Shown here piece after piece: positions 23,737-31,051 of a DNA stretch of 34,773 nt. How positions within the stretch are numbered: the first letter of the stretch is position 1; every line of letters begins with the position of its first letter. The translations under genes were made by a program, and so were the position numbers. The stretch comes from a bacterium (GTDB lineage Bacteria > Fibrobacterota > Fibrobacteria > UBA11236). The stretch covers positions 1 to 34,773 of the forward strand of contig OMJM01000049.1 of the NCBI GenBank assembly GCA_900299345.1, in the 5' to 3' direction. Below the pieces are notes generated by a model that did not search any database, had not been told where the DNA came from, and worked only from the letters and a program-made list of their open reading frames with translations.

Positions 23737-24846
23737 ATGAGCAGACCCCGCCTTTCCTACTACTCCTACGATTGTCTCGGAAATCCTTGGGTTTCGGGGG
23801 GCGGTGCCGTGCGGGATTTCGAGATCCTCAAGCGTTTCGTCCGACACGCCGAAGTCACGTTGTTCGTCGGGAAATATCCGGGCTTTCGGGAGGAATCCCG
23901 CGAGGGAATCCGGATTCGAGGAATCGGATTCGGGCGCTCCAACAAGTGGTGTCGCATGACCTTCGCACTGGCGGCCAATTTCCGCATCCTGCTGGATCGG
24001 GCGCAAATCATCGGCAACAGCGCTTCGATTTACGCTCCCGTTTTGACAGGGCTGTTCAGGGGGCGGCGCTTTTATGCCGTGTACCACCACTATGTGGGAA
24101 AAAGATCGCAAGAAAAATTCGGAGTGGTTGGACTGGTTCCAAGAATTCTGGAACAAATCATGCTTCGCTTCGGACGCCGTTACGTCATCTCGAACGCCGC
24201 CGTGGCCGAAAAAGTGCGCTCCATGAATCCAACGGCCGATGTGTTCACCACGTTCAACGGATTTGCGCCTTCCCTGCTGGCCTTGAAATCACAACTTGCG
24301 TCTCCACCCTTCATCCTCTTCGTGGGGCGTTTCGACATTTACATGAAAGGCCTCGATCTTTTAATCCACGTCTTTGGGGAAGTCGCGGCTTCGTACGGCG
24401 TCGATCTCACGCTGGCTGGACGAACCTCACAAGAGGCGCTTTCCAAATTGCGAGGCATCGTCCCGGATTCACTCCAGCATCGCGTGCGTTTTGAAACCGG
24501 AATTTCCGAGGAACGTAAGGCGGAGTTGCTGGCTTCCTGCCTGTTTTTCTGCTCACCTTCGCGTTTCGAAGGTTTTGGAATCGCGGCTCTGGAGGCCAAC
24601 GCCGCGGGATGCGCCGTGCTTGCCACGGACGTGGACGGCTTTCGCGACAGTCTGGCCTTGGGTGAAACGGCGTTGGCAGTGCCGCCCAACGATCCGTCCG
24701 CGTTGAAAACCGCCATGATCCGGCTGATCCAGGACGCGCGACTTCGGGAACAACTGGGACGACAGGGGCGTGAACGCGCTTCAGCGTTCAGCTGGGATTC
24801 CATCGCGGAGAAGGAGTGGATCCGGATTCGCGCGATACTGGATTAA
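23737..24846 (+). CDS. Glycosyltransferase family 4
   Basis: A 369-residue GT-B fold glycosyltransferase of family 4. The N-terminal acceptor domain begins MSRPRLSYYSYDCLGNPWVSGGGAVRD, with the glycine-rich loop. The donor domain starts at FILFVGRFDIYMKGLDLLI (about residues 188-206). The donor-binding motif CSPSRFEGFGIAALEANAAG contains the paired Glu of the E-x7-E motif. The start at 23737 fits the family; the frame is open to 23437 but lies within the LamG gene. It probably builds a surface or lipopolysaccharide glycan. The last 66 bases overlap the end of uvrC on the opposite strand. Confidence 0.85.
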   Translation: MSRPRLSYYSYDCLGNPWVSGGGAVRDFEILKRFVRHAEVTLFVGKYPGFREESREGIRIRGIGFGRSNKWCRMTFALAANFRILLDRAQIIGNSASIYAPVLTGLFRGRRFYAVYHHYVGKRSQEKFGVVGLVPRILEQIMLRFGRRYVISNAAVAEKVRSMNPTADVFTTFNGFAPSLLALKSQLASPPFILFVGRFDIYMKGLDLLIHVFGEVAASYGVDLTLAGRTSQEALSKLRGIVPDSLQHRVRFETGISEERKAELLASCLFFCSPSRFEGFGIAALEANAAGCAVLATDVDGFRDSLALGETALAVPPNDPSALKTAMIRLIQDARLREQLGRQGRERASAFSWDSIAEKEWIRIRAILD

Positions 24847-26652
24847 TTTCTCCGCAACGGATTTTCCCGCGACTACTGACAATTCTTCCAACGAAGCTTC
24901 CTTGACCTTCAACGGGGATTTGAAAGCCCGCAAGAGCTTGAACTTGGTCTTCTCCCCGACGCCCGGAACCTCGTCCAGCCATGACTCGATCAGATGCGTC
25001 TTGCGTTTGCTCCGTTGAAAAGTGATGGCGAAGCGGTGCGCTTCGTCGCGCACCTGTTGCAGCAGGCGCAACGCAGCCGAGGCCTTCGGCAGCAAAATGG
25101 ACTCCTCGTGTCCGGGTAGAAAAACCTCTTCCAGTCTTTTTGCCAGACCCAGAATCGGAATGTCCTCACATCCTTGCTCTTTCAAAGCTTCCAACGCCGC
25201 GTGCAATTGGCCCTTACCCCCATCGATCAGAATCAAATCCGGAAACGCTTTTCCCTCTTCCTTGAGGCGCCTTAAGCGGCGCGAGACGATTTCATGCATC
25301 GACGCAAAGTCGTCGATCCCATCCACGGTTTTCACGTTGTAGTGACGGTAATCCTGCTTGCGTGGCTTTCCATCCACGAACACCACTTGTGACGCCACTG
25401 TGTCCGTGCCGGAAAGATGGGAGATGTCGAAACCCTCAATGCGGTTTGGCGGAGCAGGCAAAGCCAAATCCTCTTGCAAGGCGGTCACGCTGTAATTGCG
25501 TCGATCGCGGCTTTCGCGCCTTGCGAGATATTCGGTGAGCTGCATGGAGGCGTTGGCCAGCGCCAAGTCCAGCTGCTTGCGCTTTTCGCCGCGTTGTGGG
25601 ACCTCCAAAGTCACCGGGGCTGCGCGCAGTTCGCGCAGCAAGGCCTCCATGTTTTCCTCTTGCGGTGGCACATGTGAAAGCAACACCTCGCGCGGAATCT
25701 CACCCTGACTGCGACCGAGATAATAGGACTTCAGGAATCCGGTGATCGCAGCGCTTTCGTCCTGCTCCAGCGGCAGGCTCACTTCAAACTGCTTGCGATC
25801 CGACAACAGACCCTCACGCACTTCCAGCACCACGATACTGCCCACCTTGCCCGTGCGCTGGATGGCGATCAAATCCTTGGGATCCTGATCCGAACCCAGA
25901 TCAACGCGCTGGCGTTCTTGCACAGTTTCCAGATCACGCAATTGGTCGCGAATGCGGGCGGCCTCCTCGTAGTGTTGTTCCACTGAGGCCTGCTTCATCG
26001 CCTGTTCCAATGCCGCTTTCAATTCCCGATGGCGCCCTTTCAGCAAAAGCACGGCTTCATCGACCAGCTTGCGGTAACTTTCCCGATCGATGAGATGAGC
26101 GCAGGGTGCGTCGCAACGTCCGATGTGATAGCTCAGACACGGACGCACGGGTTCAGCCAGTGGCAGTTTCAAATCGCAATCCCGCAGACGAAACGTCCGG
26201 TTCAGGAACTGTTGGATGTTCCGCATGGCGCGGGCGTTGGTATAGGGGCCGAAATAGAGATCCTTCCCCTTTTCGGCATGCCGGGTCACGAGCAGGCGGG
26301 AAAAATCTTCTGAGAGGGTCACGCGAAGATACGGGTATCGTTTATCGTCCTTCAGGTCGACATTGTAGCGTGGTGTGTGCTTGCGGATGAGATTAGCTTC
26401 GAGGATGAGCGCTTCGACCTCGGTGTGCGTGACGATCCACTCCATGTCTTTTGCTGCATCGCGCAAAACGGAGGAGGCCAGATGATTGTCTGCGGCCGGG
26501 CCGGTGAAATACCCGCGCACCCGGTTGCGCAGATTCACTGCCTTGCCGATGTAGATGAGATCTCCCTTTCCATCCTTCATCAGATAGACGCCGGGAGAAT
26601 TGGGAAGCAGGGCGAGCTTCTCGCGAATGGCCCCGGCCGGAGTTTCCGTCAT
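24781..26652 (-). CDS. uvrC: UvrABC excinuclease subunit C
   Basis: A 623-residue UvrC, the nuclease that makes both incisions in nucleotide-excision repair. The GIY-YIG domain is at the N-terminus (GVYLMKDGKGDLIYIGKAVN). A Cys-rich segment (CDLKLPLAEPVRPCLSYHIGRCDAPC) and the UVR motif helix (HYEEAARIRDQLRDLE) follow. The RNase-H-like 5' nuclease domain has IEGFDISHLSGT and LILIDGGKGQL with the catalytic Asp residues, and DEAHRFA. The helix-hairpin-helix pair lies at the end (LDEVPGVGEKTKFKLL). Length is typical. The last 66 bases overlap the convergent glycosyltransferase gene. It lies downstream of the second ThuA gene on the same strand (26 bases apart). Confidence 0.96.
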   Translation of the reverse strand: MTETPAGAIREKLALLPNSPGVYLMKDGKGDLIYIGKAVNLRNRVRGYFTGPAADNHLASSVLRDAAKDMEWIVTHTEVEALILEANLIRKHTPRYNVDLKDDKRYPYLRVTLSEDFSRLLVTRHAEKGKDLYFGPYTNARAMRNIQQFLNRTFRLRDCDLKLPLAEPVRPCLSYHIGRCDAPCAHLIDRESYRKLVDEAVLLLKGRHRELKAALEQAMKQASVEQHYEEAARIRDQLRDLETVQERQRVDLGSDQDPKDLIAIQRTGKVGSIVVLEVREGLLSDRKQFEVSLPLEQDESAAITGFLKSYYLGRSQGEIPREVLLSHVPPQEENMEALLRELRAAPVTLEVPQRGEKRKQLDLALANASMQLTEYLARRESRDRRNYSVTALQEDLALPAPPNRIEGFDISHLSGTDTVASQVVFVDGKPRKQDYRHYNVKTVDGIDDFASMHEIVSRRLRRLKEEGKAFPDLILIDGGKGQLHAALEALKEQGCEDIPILGLAKRLEEVFLPGHEESILLPKASAALRLLQQVRDEAHRFAITFQRSKRKTHLIESWLDEVPGVGEKTKFKLLRAFKSPLKVKEASLEELSVVAGKSVAEKLIQYRANPDPLLLRDGIPAER

Positions 26653-26678
26653 GTCGGTAAATTAGCTGCGCAAACCTC

Positions 26679-27707
26679 TCAAGGCTTTTGCAGATAGAGG
26701 CTCCGGAAGGCTCCCTTATTGGAGATCAGGACTTCCAGATAGTACGCGCCCTGTGGCAAAGGCGACAGGTCGTAATTGGAGGCCTTGGAACCGCTTCGGA
26801 AGAACACTTTCTTACCCGTCATGTCGGTAATCCTTACCGTGTGCGGTTCATCGAAAGGAACTGCAATCTGACTTTGGTGGAGATCCAGCAATGGCTGCAG
26901 CGCGGCCCGCCCACGAAGCCCCGTGGTCGCGATTCCTGCACCCCACTTGATGGCTTGCACCACCTGCCCCTTGAATTCAGGACGCTTCCATGTTTGGCCG
27001 TCATGACCGCTGCAGTTGTAATACACCCAGCCATTGCCCTGTGCGCGAACCCAAATCCACGGTGTGGCGGTATCAACGGTGTTCATGCGGGATCGCGCAA
27101 GGATAATGGTATCTGAGGTGAAACTCTTGTGGCGGCGGCCCTCATCCCAGTAAGGCTGTCCGCCGGTGGCAGTGGCCGAGGTCGGCAGCGCAGTCGTTCC
27201 AGTAAGCGAAGCATGAAGCGGTTGCTTGAAAGTGATGGTGCCGCCATTATCGGACGTGCCGTTGCCATGATCCAGGAAAAGTCCCCCTAGCAGATTACCC
27301 CAATTGGCGCTGAGTGTTCCATTGTTGAGATACGTGTTGGTGGATCCGTGAAAGGCCACGGCCACATGCCCTGCGGCTATCCAAGAAATAAAATTGCTTA
27401 GCTGAGTAGCCGACATGTCTGTCCCGGTTTGATCGGTGGTGTAGAGGAACGCCACGTCATATTGGGCCAGACTGTCCGGATTCAACCAGGAATGCGAAGT
27501 GGCCTCGCGATAATTCAGTGTGAGGTTGTTGGCGGCGAAAACCGGCGTAAGAGTGTCTCTCAAAGCGCGTGAATTGTGCGTGGTGGTGGTTGTGCCACCC
27601 CAGAACAACACGCGAATCGGCGACTGGGCAAAGGACAGGGTTCCCACTACAAAGGTCATCAAACCGAATTTGGTTGCAAAGCAGTTCCACTTGTTCAAAT
27701 TCAGCAT
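26679..27707 (-). CDS. Secreted ThuA-like protein with T9SS-type C-terminal tail
   Basis: A 342-residue exported protein. The signal peptide (NKWNCFATKFGLMTFVVG, ending near LSFAQ) is followed by a ThuA-like domain, residues about 28-265: PIRVLFWGGTTTTTHNSRAL, YDVAFLYTTDQTG, AAGHVAVAFHGSTNTYL, PWIWVRAQGNGWVYYNCSGHD and a final FKGQVVQAIKWGAG. The last 60 or so residues (VRITDMTGKKVFFRSGSK, then NYDLSPLPQGAYYLEV) look like a type A T9SS sorting domain. The ATG at 27707 has GGAG about 5-8 bases upstream; the earlier ATG at 27830 adds 41 residues and no signal sequence. Family context suggests a role in sugar utilisation. It is divergent from the PVC-type gene, 282 bp away. Confidence 0.8.
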   Translation of the reverse strand: MLNLNKWNCFATKFGLMTFVVGTLSFAQSPIRVLFWGGTTTTTHNSRALRDTLTPVFAANNLTLNYREATSHSWLNPDSLAQYDVAFLYTTDQTGTDMSATQLSNFISWIAAGHVAVAFHGSTNTYLNNGTLSANWGNLLGGLFLDHGNGTSDNGGTITFKQPLHASLTGTTALPTSATATGGQPYWDEGRRHKSFTSDTIILARSRMNTVDTATPWIWVRAQGNGWVYYNCSGHDGQTWKRPEFKGQVVQAIKWGAGIATTGLRGRAALQPLLDLHQSQIAVPFDEPHTVRITDMTGKKVFFRSGSKASNYDLSPLPQGAYYLEVLISNKGAFRSLYLQKP

Positions 27708-27802
27708 TGGTTTCTCCTTCAAGTTCCCACCCGCAACGCTTTTCAACCTTGGAAAGCGCATATCTCCGTTAAATCTATACCGTTCTCTGTCTTTTGAGTG
27801 AA

Positions 27803-27830
27803 ATAATACGAGTATCCCTTTAAGACGCAA
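27803..27830 (-). promoter_or_regulatory. Possible promoter of the second ThuA gene
   Basis: On the reverse strand TTGCGT (27825-27830) and TATTAT (27803-27808) are separated by 16 bases, giving a start near 27796 and a leader of about 90 bases. The elements fit the sigma-70 pattern moderately well. Confidence 0.35.
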
Positions 27831-27936
27831 AAATAACGAAAATGAAGAATTTTTCGGCTTATTTCGAATCGGGAAGCAATGCTTTTCATCAAGGATCGTT
27901 TCATAAAAGTACCATTTTGGCTTGACTTACCGTTCA

Positions 27937-27977
27937 AAGCCCTTACCTTAAAGGGCTTGATTGGATACCCTTTTTTT
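27937..27977 (+). promoter_or_regulatory. Alternative stem-loops in the leader of the PVC-type gene
   Basis: AAGCCCTT (27937-27944) can pair perfectly with AAGGGCTT (27951-27958) across a 6-base loop. AAAGGG (27950-27955), part of that second arm, can pair instead with CCCTTT (27968-27973), and this is followed by more T residues, to 27977, as in an intrinsic terminator. The two stems exclude each other and lie 13 to 53 bases before the start codon. The arrangement is what an attenuator would look like, but no effector or leader peptide is apparent. It could also be chance pairing in an A/T-rich leader. Confidence 0.4.
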
Positions 27978-27989
27978 AATGAGGTTGGA

Positions 27990-30260
27990 ATGTTTATGCG
28001 CAACACGATTTTGATTTCAAAAGGACTGATCGTTCTCTTGACTGCCGGTTATCTGACTACGGTTTTTTCCCAAACTTCCTGCCCGGCGTTCACCTACGTG
28101 AAAACCAACACCGTAGATCCAAACTGGCCCGACAGCACGATTCCCAAGTGGCCCTCCACGGCCAGCAATGCAGGATATCCGTATTTCACTCGTTATACGC
28201 TCCCGCTTCCCGCATCCAGTGCCCAGAACTGCGTCCAGCTTCCGACCGGATTCAGCAAAAGATTGTGGGCCACTGAAGATCAGAACATGTCCGGGGTTCA
28301 TGCCTTGGTCGCTATGAACTGGGACGAAAAAGGCCGGTTGTGGGGTGTGGAAACCAGCGACTATCCCAATCGCGTGCTCAGCAACCCCATGCCGGGCGGT
28401 GGCGGAAGCGATCGCATCGTGATTCTCGAGGACACCGACGGCGACGGAGTGGCGGACCGACGCAAAATTTTTGCATCCGGCTACAACCTGCTGACGGGCA
28501 TCGTGGTCACCACCAATGGCGTGATTGTTTCCATGGCTCCGAATATTTTATTGCTCAAGGATGATAATGGCGACGATGTCGCGGACAATCCGCAAGGCCA
28601 GATTCTCTACACCGGTTTTGGAAGAAGCGATACGCACGCAACCATTTCCAATCTGACCTACGGCTTGGACAACTGGATTTACGCATCCATCGGTTATTCT
28701 GCCGGAACGAACATCCGTAACCCCACCACCAACCAGACATTCTCCAGTTCCTGGTCGCAGCGCATCATGCGCTTCAAGTCTGATGGTTCAGCCATCGAGG
28801 CCCAGACCTCCCTGACCAACAACACCTGGGGAATCGGAATTTCAGAAACCGGACAGATTTTTGCATCCACAGCCAACCGGGATCATTCCTTTCACGAGGT
28901 CTATCCCGGGCAATCACATCGCACGCCGATTTATAGTGGAGCCGATCAAGGCTACGTGCCCGAAACGCCGGTGTACTCCTCTTGGACCAGCGTGGCTCCC
29001 TTCGCCCACCCCCATCCAATCACACCGCATTGGAACATCAACAACCCCGGATATGCCGGCTCTCCCAACCACTCCCTGTACACGGCACGGCAGTTTCCCC
29101 AGAAATACTGGGATCGCATCGCGTTCGTGTGCGGTCCCCAGCACCATCTGGTGCACCAGATGTTTCTGTCACCATACCGGAGTACGTGGAGAGGTGCAGA
29201 GGACACCACCGAACCCAACATCTTCGCCAGCACGGATCCCTCATCCGCGCCCATCCAGGCCACCGTGGGACCCGATGGAGCCCTCTGGGTTCTTGACTGG
29301 TACAACTACCTGACGAACCATAATGGCATTTGCGGCAAGATCGCCTGTGGGACTGGTGCCGCACAAATCTCTCCCATTCGGGACACCACCCGGACACGGA
29401 TTTACCGGATCAGCTATGACGCTCGGCCATTGGACGCCATATTGAATTTGTCTCAGGCCTCCGAGGATCAATTGATCGAGACGTTCGGCCATCCCAATCT
29501 GTTCTGGCGGCTGCAGGCACAGCGCCTGCTTCTGAAGCGGGGCGCGAATGCCGGTCTCATCACCAAGCTCACGAACATTCTCTCCACCAACACGGTCAAT
29601 GATATGGGTGAATCTCCACAGGTCATTCACGCGCTGCGAACCCTGGAAGGCTTCGGATTATTCACCAGTGCACCTTCCACCTGGGTGCCCATTCTGAAGG
29701 ATCTGATGCTCCATCCTTCCCCCGGGGTCCGATGGAACGCCATTGATGCGTTGCCCAACAACGCCTTGTCCACCACCGCCATTCTGGATCAGGGACGAAT
29801 CAACGATCCCAATGCGCACGTCCGCATCCGTGCGTTGTACAAACTCTCCATTCTGCCAGGCACCAAGAGCGGGCAGATGTACACGCCTTACGTCAACTTG
29901 GACGCGGGATTGCCCGTCAATTATTCACAAAACCGTTTCACTGCCGTGGGTGGGCTGACACAGACCAGCACATTGCCCACCATACCGCCTCTTCGCGATC
30001 CCGTATCCATCAACGGCAAAAACGCGCCCGTCTTTCAAGGGGAGATCTCCGTCACCTATCGCAACGGCCTGGAGATTCGCGGAATAAATTTCGCCTCAGG
30101 CACCTTGACGATTTGGAATGCAAAGGGAATACAGGTGGCCCGATTGAGCGTCGCGGGCGGCAAAGTGGCGGAAAGAGCAGCCCTTGCCGAGGGCGTTTAT
30201 TCGTACACCATCAACATCCAAGGCGCCATCCGCACCGGGCGGTTCTCAGTCTTTGAATAA
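27990..30260 (+). CDS. Secreted PVC-type beta-propeller/HEAT protein with T9SS-like tail (putative sugar dehydrogenase-like)
   Basis: A 756-residue exported protein with a signal peptide (ILISKGLIVLLTAGYLTTVFSQ, cleavage near residue 28). The large N-terminal part matches the PVC-type 'putative membrane-bound dehydrogenase' family with an NHL/quinoprotein-like beta-propeller: MNWDEKGRLWGVETSDYPN, and DGDGVADRR at about 148-157 with a second DDNGDDVADN at about 190-199 (calcium-type loops). LTYGLDNWIYASIGYS and TVGPDGALWVLDWYN follow. HEAT-like helices follow at about 495-620 (HPNLFWRLQAQRLLL, HPSPGVRWNAIDAL, DPNAHVRIRALYKL). Most relatives end in a CXXCH haem domain; this one does not and ends in a T9SS-like tail (LTIWNAKGIQVARL). 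The ATG at 27990 has GAGG 5 bases upstream. The enzyme activity is unproven. Confidence 0.78.
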   Translation: MFMRNTILISKGLIVLLTAGYLTTVFSQTSCPAFTYVKTNTVDPNWPDSTIPKWPSTASNAGYPYFTRYTLPLPASSAQNCVQLPTGFSKRLWATEDQNMSGVHALVAMNWDEKGRLWGVETSDYPNRVLSNPMPGGGGSDRIVILEDTDGDGVADRRKIFASGYNLLTGIVVTTNGVIVSMAPNILLLKDDNGDDVADNPQGQILYTGFGRSDTHATISNLTYGLDNWIYASIGYSAGTNIRNPTTNQTFSSSWSQRIMRFKSDGSAIEAQTSLTNNTWGIGISETGQIFASTANRDHSFHEVYPGQSHRTPIYSGADQGYVPETPVYSSWTSVAPFAHPHPITPHWNINNPGYAGSPNHSLYTARQFPQKYWDRIAFVCGPQHHLVHQMFLSPYRSTWRGAEDTTEPNIFASTDPSSAPIQATVGPDGALWVLDWYNYLTNHNGICGKIACGTGAAQISPIRDTTRTRIYRISYDARPLDAILNLSQASEDQLIETFGHPNLFWRLQAQRLLLKRGANAGLITKLTNILSTNTVNDMGESPQVIHALRTLEGFGLFTSAPSTWVPILKDLMLHPSPGVRWNAIDALPNNALSTTAILDQGRINDPNAHVRIRALYKLSILPGTKSGQMYTPYVNLDAGLPVNYSQNRFTAVGGLTQTSTLPTIPPLRDPVSINGKNAPVFQGEISVTYRNGLEIRGINFASGTLTIWNAKGIQVARLSVAGGKVAERAALAEGVYSYTINIQGAIRTGRFSVFE

Positions 30261-30268
30261 TGACGATG

Positions 30269-30297
30269 GCTCAACGCGCTTCTAAAGCGCGTTGAGC
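30269..30297. terminator. Perfect 13-bp stem-loop between convergent genes
   Basis: GCTCAACGCGCTT (30269-30281) pairs perfectly with AAGCGCGTTGAGC (30285-30297) across a 3-base loop, and the loop is the TAG stop codon of the reverse-strand cytochrome gene. It lies directly between the ends of two convergent genes, so it may end transcription or protect 3' ends on both strands. Neither strand has a U-tract after it, so it is not a classic intrinsic terminator. Confidence 0.55.
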
Positions 30298-30875
30298 GAG
30301 TCGCGAATGCGTTTGACTTCCCAGACCGCGATTGAATCCATGGCGATTTCGGCGACGCTGCGGGGAGTTTTGATACAACCTGTCTCGGTGCAAGATACGA
30401 CCGTGGAGTCATTCCGCTGAACGCGCAAGAAAGTCAGAACCGCGGCGATCTCCTGGTTAGACATGCTCTGTCCGAGGGAAGGCATGAAACCGTTGTATAC
30501 CTGGCCGTTGACCCGAATTGTATCGGAAAGGCCCTTGAGGAGAATGCGCACGGGGCGAAGCCGCACGGCCATGAAATAATCCGAATTGGCCTGAGGGGGA
30601 GCTCCTTCACTTCCACCACGGGCATCGGCACCATGGCATCCAGTGCAGCCCATATCGCTGAAAACCTGTTCGCCCTGGGTTATAAGAGTCGCCCGCGATA
30701 CGCACAACGTGTCATTTTGCTTGCAGACATAGTTATCCGGAGTATTACTGCCGCCATCCTTGCTATCCGATCCCAAACAACCGTTGAATATTACGCCGGT
30801 AAAAAGCGAGGCTGCAATGATGTACAGCGCGGAGGATTTTCCGGAAAAAAGTCGGGTGAATCGCTTGTTTAACAT
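30282..30875 (-). CDS. Lipoprotein c-type cytochrome
   Basis: A 197-residue exported single-haem cytochrome. The signal peptide with a lipobox-like VIFNGC (Cys33) suggests lipid anchoring. The haem motif CTGCH is at residues 77-81 and the probable axial Met131 lies in NGFMPSLG. QEIAAVLTFLRVQ is the typical C-terminal helix of the class I fold. Two further Cys pairs flank the domain (Cys51/Cys58 and Cys162/Cys167), perhaps disulfides. The ATG at 30875 has a GAGG site about 8 bases upstream, and the longer frame to 30923 adds nothing. Its position, end-to-end with the haem-less PVC-type protein, suggests it could accept electrons from that protein, but this is inference. Confidence 0.85.
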   Translation of the reverse strand: MLNKRFTRLFSGKSSALYIIAASLFTGVIFNGCLGSDSKDGGSNTPDNYVCKQNDTLCVSRATLITQGEQVFSDMGCTGCHGADARGGSEGAPPQANSDYFMAVRLRPVRILLKGLSDTIRVNGQVYNGFMPSLGQSMSNQEIAAVLTFLRVQRNDSTVVSCTETGCIKTPRSVAEIAMDSIAVWEVKRIRDSLNAL

Positions 30876-31051
30876 CGTTTTTCCTCGTGGGTTGCTGAAG
30901 AATCCATGTCTTACGGGTTTCAAAAATAAACTCGTTTCTCCTTGGAAAAACAGCGTTATCCATGAACCCCGAACCCGACGACAAATTACGGCATTATATT
31001 AAGCGGGCCTGCCGAAAACGAAGGTGGATTTTGAAAGAAAAGAGATTACCA

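Noticed and set aside
26651-26832. Repeated CATGTCGGTAA at two places near uvrC and the ThuA gene
   Set aside because: Only two short copies, one at the uvrC start and one inside coding sequence; chance is the simplest explanation.
30993-31000. Overlapping TATAAT (reverse) and TATATT (forward) between the cytochrome and toroid genes as a divergent promoter
   Set aside because: No acceptable -35 element at the right distance on either strand, so it was not listed as a promoter.
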